From: Chlorophyllum brunneum | Lineage: Eukaryota > Basidiomycota > Agaricomycetes > Agaricales > Agaricaceae | Direction of reading: 5' to 3' | DNA length: 64,000 nt | Assembly: GCA_963576785.1 (NCBI GenBank) | Contig: OY756139.1 | Location: 4,650,001-4,714,000 of the forward strand | Shown here: in pieces, positions 58,761 to 64,000 of the stretch | Numbering within the stretch: position 1 is the stretch's first letter | Layout of the letters: every line of letters begins with the position of its first letter | Translations under genes and position numbers: made by a program | The notes under the pieces: generated by a model | Told to the model about the DNA's origin: nothing | Seen by the model: the letters and a program-made list of their open reading frames with translations, nothing else | Database searches by the model: none

Positions 58761-61700
58761 ATGGGCAAATCAAAGAATAAGAACACATCAGGCGGACACA
58801 GCAGTGGCTCTCAGAGCTATACACCACCATTTATTCGCGGAAGAGGCGGAGGTCCTGGCGGACGTGGACGTGGTGGAAGGGGAGGAGGACAACATCACCA
58901 GGGACCAAAAACGCCAGGATCGTCGTTTCTGCAAGAAGATCTGGATTTCACCGTCAGGATGTATGCTGATTGTACGTATCTGTGCTGGAAATGGGACATT
59001 GCGTTGTGATGAGGGCACTGAATGGCGAGTTGTAGCGCCAAATCCGCAGCAGCAGGCATCATCAAGTGCAAGCGGGTATGCGACGCCAAGAGGTGGAGGG
59101 GGTAGAAGGGGACGTGGTCGGGGTTTTAATCAGGTTTATCGTGGATCTAACCACAATTTTAATGGACATGCGCGGGGAAGAGGAGGTTATGGCGGCAGCG
59201 ATTTGCGTGGCAATGAGGCGCCGCGCGGAAGGGGACGAGGGCGGGGAGAGGACATTGGATATTCACCGAGGCGGGGACGAGGCCTGGGCGCATCGGTAGA
59301 ATCGACGCCCACCAAACTCGGTCCAAACTCGACGCTATCTGAGCTCCTCTTGGCTTCAAGACCCCTCCTCCGGCCGGTCAAGTTTGTCCAAGCACAGCAC
59401 ACTCCTTTTTTGTTCCAACAGAAAGAGGAAATCTTGCAACCCGTTGCAGAGCAAGTTGGTGCGTCTCCCACTCGTTTGTTGTTGGTTCTAGTCGTGTTGA
59501 CTATGTATTACAGGCGACGACGAGACTTCTCATGCTCCCACCGCCGATCGCGTTGAGCGGATATTCCATGGCGTTATCGATCCCTTTCAAAAATCGGACT
59601 CCTCATCCTCTGAAGGTGAAGAAGAGGAAGTTGAGGAGGTTGATTTTAACGATATGGGTAAATTGCTTGCGTCGCCGAAACAGACTGTGGTTACGTCCAA
59701 ACGCAAAGTCAAGGCCGACAACCATAGTGCCGAGCCTCAAGTCACCCACTCTTCGGTGCACTCTAAGCCAGCGGCAGATCCTTTATTCGTCGTAGACACC
59801 CAACCAGGTCCACTCCCATCCTCACTTGAGCTTCGACGACCAGAGACACCGTCAGAAGACGAAGAAATAATCGTTTATGTTGCTCCTCACCCGAAACAGC
59901 ACAGTAGCTTGCGATCGACGGCAGCAAGGAAGGAAGACCACGTTGGGCCCCTACCCGGCGGCGCGGATACCTCTGCGTTCGTTCCGTACGTCTCGCCGGC
60001 CGCTCTTTCACTCCCATCGATGTCTATTCGGGATTCCCCTCCCCCCCTCGTTCCCGAGTCCATACCCGAACCCGCCGAGCAAGGGCCGTCCCCGGAGCCC
60101 GAACTAGAGGAACGTTTGATAACAGCACCCACTACCACGATACCCGTCCCTTCGGTCGAGGCACTCAAATTCGGATTCTCATCGTCTGTTAACAAGCTTA
60201 ATTCCGAGTCTGGACGTAAACTACCCGCTGTAATGTCTCCCCGTATGGCAAAGCAGCAAAAGGCGTGGGAAAGGAAGAAAGCTGGACGTGAACGCAAGCG
60301 AAAGGGAAAGAGCTGCAGGGCTAGTGGACGTTTTGCTGCATTTGGAGCGATGTTAGATGATGCTAGGTTATATGAAGATGTTTTTCTGCAACAGGGGAAG
60401 GATTCCAAGTGGGAACAACGGAGACGAGGTGATTCGGATGTGGATTGGGGTACAGAAGATGAAGACCAAGGTGGAAGCGGTAATGAAGAAAGCCACGTTC
60501 TAGACTATATTTCTCCCGTGAAGAGCGAAAAAGCGAAAGGGAAAGAAAAAGTGAAACACGAGGACGACGCTGAAACTGAGCACGGTATGCAAGTGGATTC
60601 GGACATGGACGTCGCGGCAATGAAGGATTTCGTCAGTGGCTTAATGGGTCGTGACGCTGGTGTACATATGACAATGGACGATGTTGAGATTGAGGACAAG
60701 ATTCGCACCGAGGATGGGGAGGGTGTAGGTGGTGCCCAAGGTAGTAGCGATGAGAGCGATGAAGACGAGGTCGCTCTGGATGTAGCGGAGAGGTTGTTGA
60801 TAGGGGAGAGCGAGAGTGACGATGAAGGCGGGGAGTTTGATGATGAATCGGAGGATGGGGTTGACATCAGCCCAAAGTCGGGCTTCCAAGCGAGGTTGGA
60901 GAGATTGCGAGAAAAATCGAGGGGGAAGAAGCCCGTGGATGGCGTGGCTGTGGATGATGAGAGTGATGCTGAAATGTTGGCACAGCATATGACTTGGGCT
61001 GAGGGTGACTACGACGATTATGATGATGGCGACCTTGTTGCGCAGATAGAGGTATATTCGTTCCAGAATCGTCGTTATTTTTGCTGATGCTCCTTACCAA
61101 CTCAGGATATACTCGATGAGCATGCCGATGTTATTCAAGACTTTGAACGCAAAGGACGAAACAAACTTTTCCGTGCCGTCACTAACGGGGATTTTGCCGA
61201 TATGCAGCCAGCCGGTACGGCACTTCTTCCAACTTTGTTATGATGTTCCTTATAGTCCACTAGGAAAACGCAAGGACAAATGGAAAAATATTCCAGAAGG
61301 CCTTCAAGAACAATGGGAACGCGACCGTCAAAAGAAGGCCAAACGTAAACGTGAACGTGAACTACAAAAGCTCATCGAGAGCAGTGATCCCTATACGGAG
61401 AAAAGGGGCGGCAAAAAGGGTCGTAAAATAATGCTCAGAGCCTCTCGCCTTGATCCAACACTCGAGCTGGCTCCGAATAGAATCATCGACTTGACGACGC
61501 TCGTTCAACAAATCCGGCGGTTCGTTGCGGATCTCGGCGGACCACTGAGTATGTCACTACCTCCTACCAATAAGGAAACAAGGAAGAATGTACACGAGCT
61601 GGCGACTGCGTTCGGGCTGAAGAGTGTTAGCAAGGGTAAAGGTGATGCGAGATATACCACGTTGAGTAAGACGACAAGGACGGGACAGAGAGCTGATGAG

Positions 61701-62044
61701 GCGAAGGTTGCGAAAATTATGCGGAGGGCTGGGGGCGCTGGTGCAAGGGGAGATAGCTTTGGGTCTATGGAATTCGAGGGAAAGGGGGGTGTAAGGGTTC
61801 CGAAGCACAGAGAGGGCGAGAGAGTTGGCGCGGTGGGTACCTGCTCGTATTCCTTTACTCGGAGTGCTGATTTTTGTATTGGATATAGAGCGCGCCGAAG
61901 ATTGGTGAGGCTAATGTTGGGTTCAAGATGCTCGCAGCGATGGGATGGGCAGAGGGTGACAGAATTGGGTTGTCGGGCGGTCTGGAAGCACCGTTGGTCG
62001 CGATCATCAAGCATTCAAAGTTGGGTCTTGGTGCAACGAAGTAA
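58761..62044 (+). CDS. SQS1: SQS1-like R3H and G-patch protein
   Basis: Predicted nuclear RNA-binding cofactor that activates the DEAH helicase Prp43 in splicing and ribosome biogenesis, as yeast Sqs1/Pfa1 does. ATG at 58761 (MGKSKNKNTSGG). The N-terminal part is rich in RGG repeats (GGRGRGGRGGGQ; GRRGRGRGFNQVYRG), followed by long acidic and disordered segments (about residues 250-750). The R3H domain includes LTTLVQQIRRFVADLGG ... NVHELATAFGLKSVSKG...RYTTLSKT, with the R3H core NVHELA and the conserved R. The G-patch is at the C-terminus: ANVGFKMLAAMGWAEGDRIG and LGLGATK, stop at 62044. Five or more introns; three near the 3' end join in frame (after 61051, 61213 and 61834). The junction after the first exon (58975-59020) is not resolved: an expected W-EGTEW joint needs a splice site I cannot find. 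Confidence 0.85.
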
Positions 62045-62562
62045 TACCTGCAGTTCTTGAACTTTGTAGAACAGTAAATCAAATGTGTGGAGCACTCGAT
62101 ATTCGATTTCCACTAAAGGAGGCAACTTTTAGCTAGCTAAGTATGTGGAGTAATCTATTTAGAGTGGAGTAACGGATCAGGTGATGGGGTCTTTAGAAGG
62201 GGACAACTCCTGGAACTAATAATCTGATTCTTATAATGTGCCTCGCATTATATGTTGCCTGACGATCATTATTGCCAGTTAAGGTAACCTGTCATCAGAG
62301 TAAGAGAAAAAATGATGGAAAATGGCAACTAATACCCTAAAAGGTACATTTCCCTCCCCAAATGAGTTGTGGACCCTTGATTGGACCTGACAGACCAGAC
62401 CATTGTGAGAGTCCCCTCACTTGTCATAGGACTACCCCCCAACACCCTGCTACTTTCTAGAATCTGCTGACACATTGTATATGATATCGGACTCTCTTAC
62501 TTTGTCATTATGCTTATTTACCCTATTCCAACTACAGAGCCTTACGCATATCATCCAAATTA
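62045..62562. other. AT-rich flank before the repeats
   Basis: About 500 bp without a gene; it separates the SQS1-like gene from the tandem repeats. Confidence 0.5.
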
Positions 62563-62670
62563 CCTAGTAGTATTACCACTCGAACTAGGGGTCTACTCCC
62601 CTGGGTGCCATCAATGCCTAGTAGTATTACCACTCTAACTAGGGGTCTACTCCCCTGGGTGCCATCAATG
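62563..62670 (+). repeat. 54-bp direct repeat (two copies)
   Basis: The block beginning CCTAGTAGTATTACCACT occurs at 62563 and 62617, period 54, and again at 62972 as the start of the second 355-bp unit. Copies differ by one or two bases. A short internal hairpin (CTAGGGG ... CCCCTGGG) is possible. Confidence 0.8.
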
Positions 62671-63326
62671 CCTGTATCTGGATACAAGGCCATATAGAAA
62701 ATTGCAATTATATACCAATAAATAGGGCTGTTAAATGCGATTCCAATGAGCCCACAACCGTCCCAATCCGTGGCCTCTTTAATATTCTATGGAATAAACT
62801 CTATTAAACACGAATATAGGGTACCACCAGGTACCATCCGGAAACAGCCGAGGATGATGGTACCGCCAACTCGGTGCCATCAGTGATGGTATCACTCATC
62901 GCTGATGGTACTTACACAGTACTGCGTGCCATCAACCATGAGTGATAGTATCACTGATGGCACGCTCTTGTCCTAGTAGTATTACCACTCCAACCAGGGG
63001 TCTACTCCCCTGGGTGCCATCAATGCCTGTATCTGGATACAAGGCCATATAGAAAATTGCAATTATATACCAATAAATAGTGCTGTTAAATGCAATTCCA
63101 ATGAGCCCACAACCGTCCCAGTCCGTGGCCTCTTTAATATTATATAGAATAAACTCTATTAAACACGAATATAGGGTACCACCAGGTACCATCCGGAAAC
63201 AGCCGAGGATGATGGTACCGCCAACTCGGTGCCATCAGTGATGGTATCACTCATCGCTGATGGTACTTACACAGTACTGCGTGCCATCAACCATCAGTGA
63301 TAGTATCACTGATGGCACGCTCTTGT
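62617..63326 (+). repeat. 355-bp tandem duplication (two units)
   Basis: Units 62617-62971 and 62972-63326 match at all but about a dozen positions; several differences are CG in one unit against CA or TG in the other. The last 100 bp of each unit is already related to the 117-bp satellite that follows, which suggests the satellite arose from the unit tail. No coding content. Confidence 0.85.
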
Positions 63327-63870
63327 CCTATGAAAAGGTGCCATCAGTGATAGTATCATTCATCACTGATGGCACTCACACGGTACTTGGTGCGTGCCAG
63401 CCATCAGTGATACCATCACTCACCACTGATGGCACGCTCTTGTCCTATCAAAAGGTGCCATCAGTGATACCATCGGTCATCACTGATGGCACTCACACGG
63501 TACTTGGTGCGTGCCAGCCATCAGTGATACCATCACTCACCACTGATGGCACGCTCTTGTCCTATCAAAAGGTGCCATCAGTGATACCATCGGTCATCAC
63601 TGATGGCACTCACACGGTACTTGGTGCGTGCCAGCCATCAGTGATACCATCACTCACCACTGATGGCACGCTCTTGTCCTATCAAAAGGTGCCATCAGTG
63701 ATACCATCGGTCATCACTGATGGCACTCACACGGTACTTGGTGCATGCCATCATCCTATCAATAGGTGCCATCAGTGATGGTATCACTCATCACTGATGG
63801 CACCCACACGTACTCGTTGCATGCCATCAGCCATCAGTGATGGCATCACTGATGACACACAAACACCCTG
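63327..63870 (+). repeat. 117-bp satellite, about 3.7 units, hairpin-rich
   Basis: The AAAAGGTGCC block recurs at 63333, 63450, 63567 and 63684, each 117 bp apart, then diverges. Each unit holds a perfect 14-base inverted repeat (GTGCCATCAGTGAT / ATCACTGATGGCAC) with a 10-base loop, and a second, slightly imperfect pair. Because 117 is a multiple of three, a long artificial open frame runs through it (63260-63778); it is not a gene. The repeats fade into degenerate copies up to 63870. Confidence 0.88.
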
Positions 63871-64000
63871 ACCCTCAGTGCCATCAATCTCCGGTGATCC
63901 AATCACCCATCATTGATGGTCAACGTGCCATCTCCTGGACGGCAATCGGCACACGCCGTATGGCCCCGACCGAGGCTGTGCTCAGCACGTTGATGTTGGC

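Noticed and set aside
63260..63778. 172-codon open frame rich in repeated TDGTLLSYQKVPSVI-like units
   Set aside because: It is the 117-bp satellite read in a frame that stays open because 117 is divisible by three; codon content follows the repeat and no start context or family supports a protein.
62563..63870. CRISPR-like array
   Set aside because: Units are contiguous tandem repeats without unique spacers, in a eukaryotic genome.

Overview
This window looks like nuclear DNA of a filamentous basidiomycete, most likely an Agaricomycete. Genes are split by many short introns (about 45-70 bp, GTRNGY...YAG). Several families typical of Agaricomycetes occur: FunK1-type kinases, DUF6533 and DUF6593 proteins, large EF-hand/ZZ proteins, and an AA7/BBE-like oxidase. 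The species cannot be named from sequence alone.

Layout. Positions 1-9660 are a repeat island. It holds a decayed Ty3/gypsy chromovirus pol, a LINE fragment, a second LINE inserted in the opposite orientation, a degraded cysteine-rich gene fragment and the eroded half of a kinase pseudogene. The left part is killed almost only by CGA-to-TGA changes, and 8101-9180 contains no CpG at all, so methylation-linked C-to-T decay is the best explanation. CpG returns abruptly near 9660, inside the kinase pseudogene. Positions 8740-13650 are a three-member FunK1 array on the minus strand: one intact gene between two broken relatives.

Positions 13858-62044 are ordinary gene space: a secreted FAD oxidase, a DUF6593-like protein, an NAD(P)-binding reductase/epimerase, a PWWP chromatin reader, a seven-membrane DUF6533 protein (eight exons, easy to miss), a G-protein alpha subunit, a small secreted protein with peptidase M15-like metal-site motifs, a tRNA-Trp with intron, a Zn2Cys6 regulator, two tandem paralogous EF-hand/ZZ proteins of about 4.7 kb each, a 2-oxoglutarate/Fe(II) oxygenase with a decayed partial copy downstream, a Sec2-type Rab exchange factor, a tRNA-Asp gene with a 23-bp tandem duplication of its D-arm, and an SQS1-like R3H/G-patch splicing factor. 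Gene-poor gaps lie at 17536-20270, 26048-29772 and 33182-36045.

Positions 62563-63870 are tandem repeats: a 54-bp duplication, a 355-bp duplication and a 117-bp satellite whose units carry two inverted-repeat hairpins.

The genes do not form one pathway or cluster. The strongest signals of interest are the sharp CpG-decay boundary, the altered tRNA-Asp, the hairpin satellite, the EF-hand/ZZ pair and the M15-like secreted protein.
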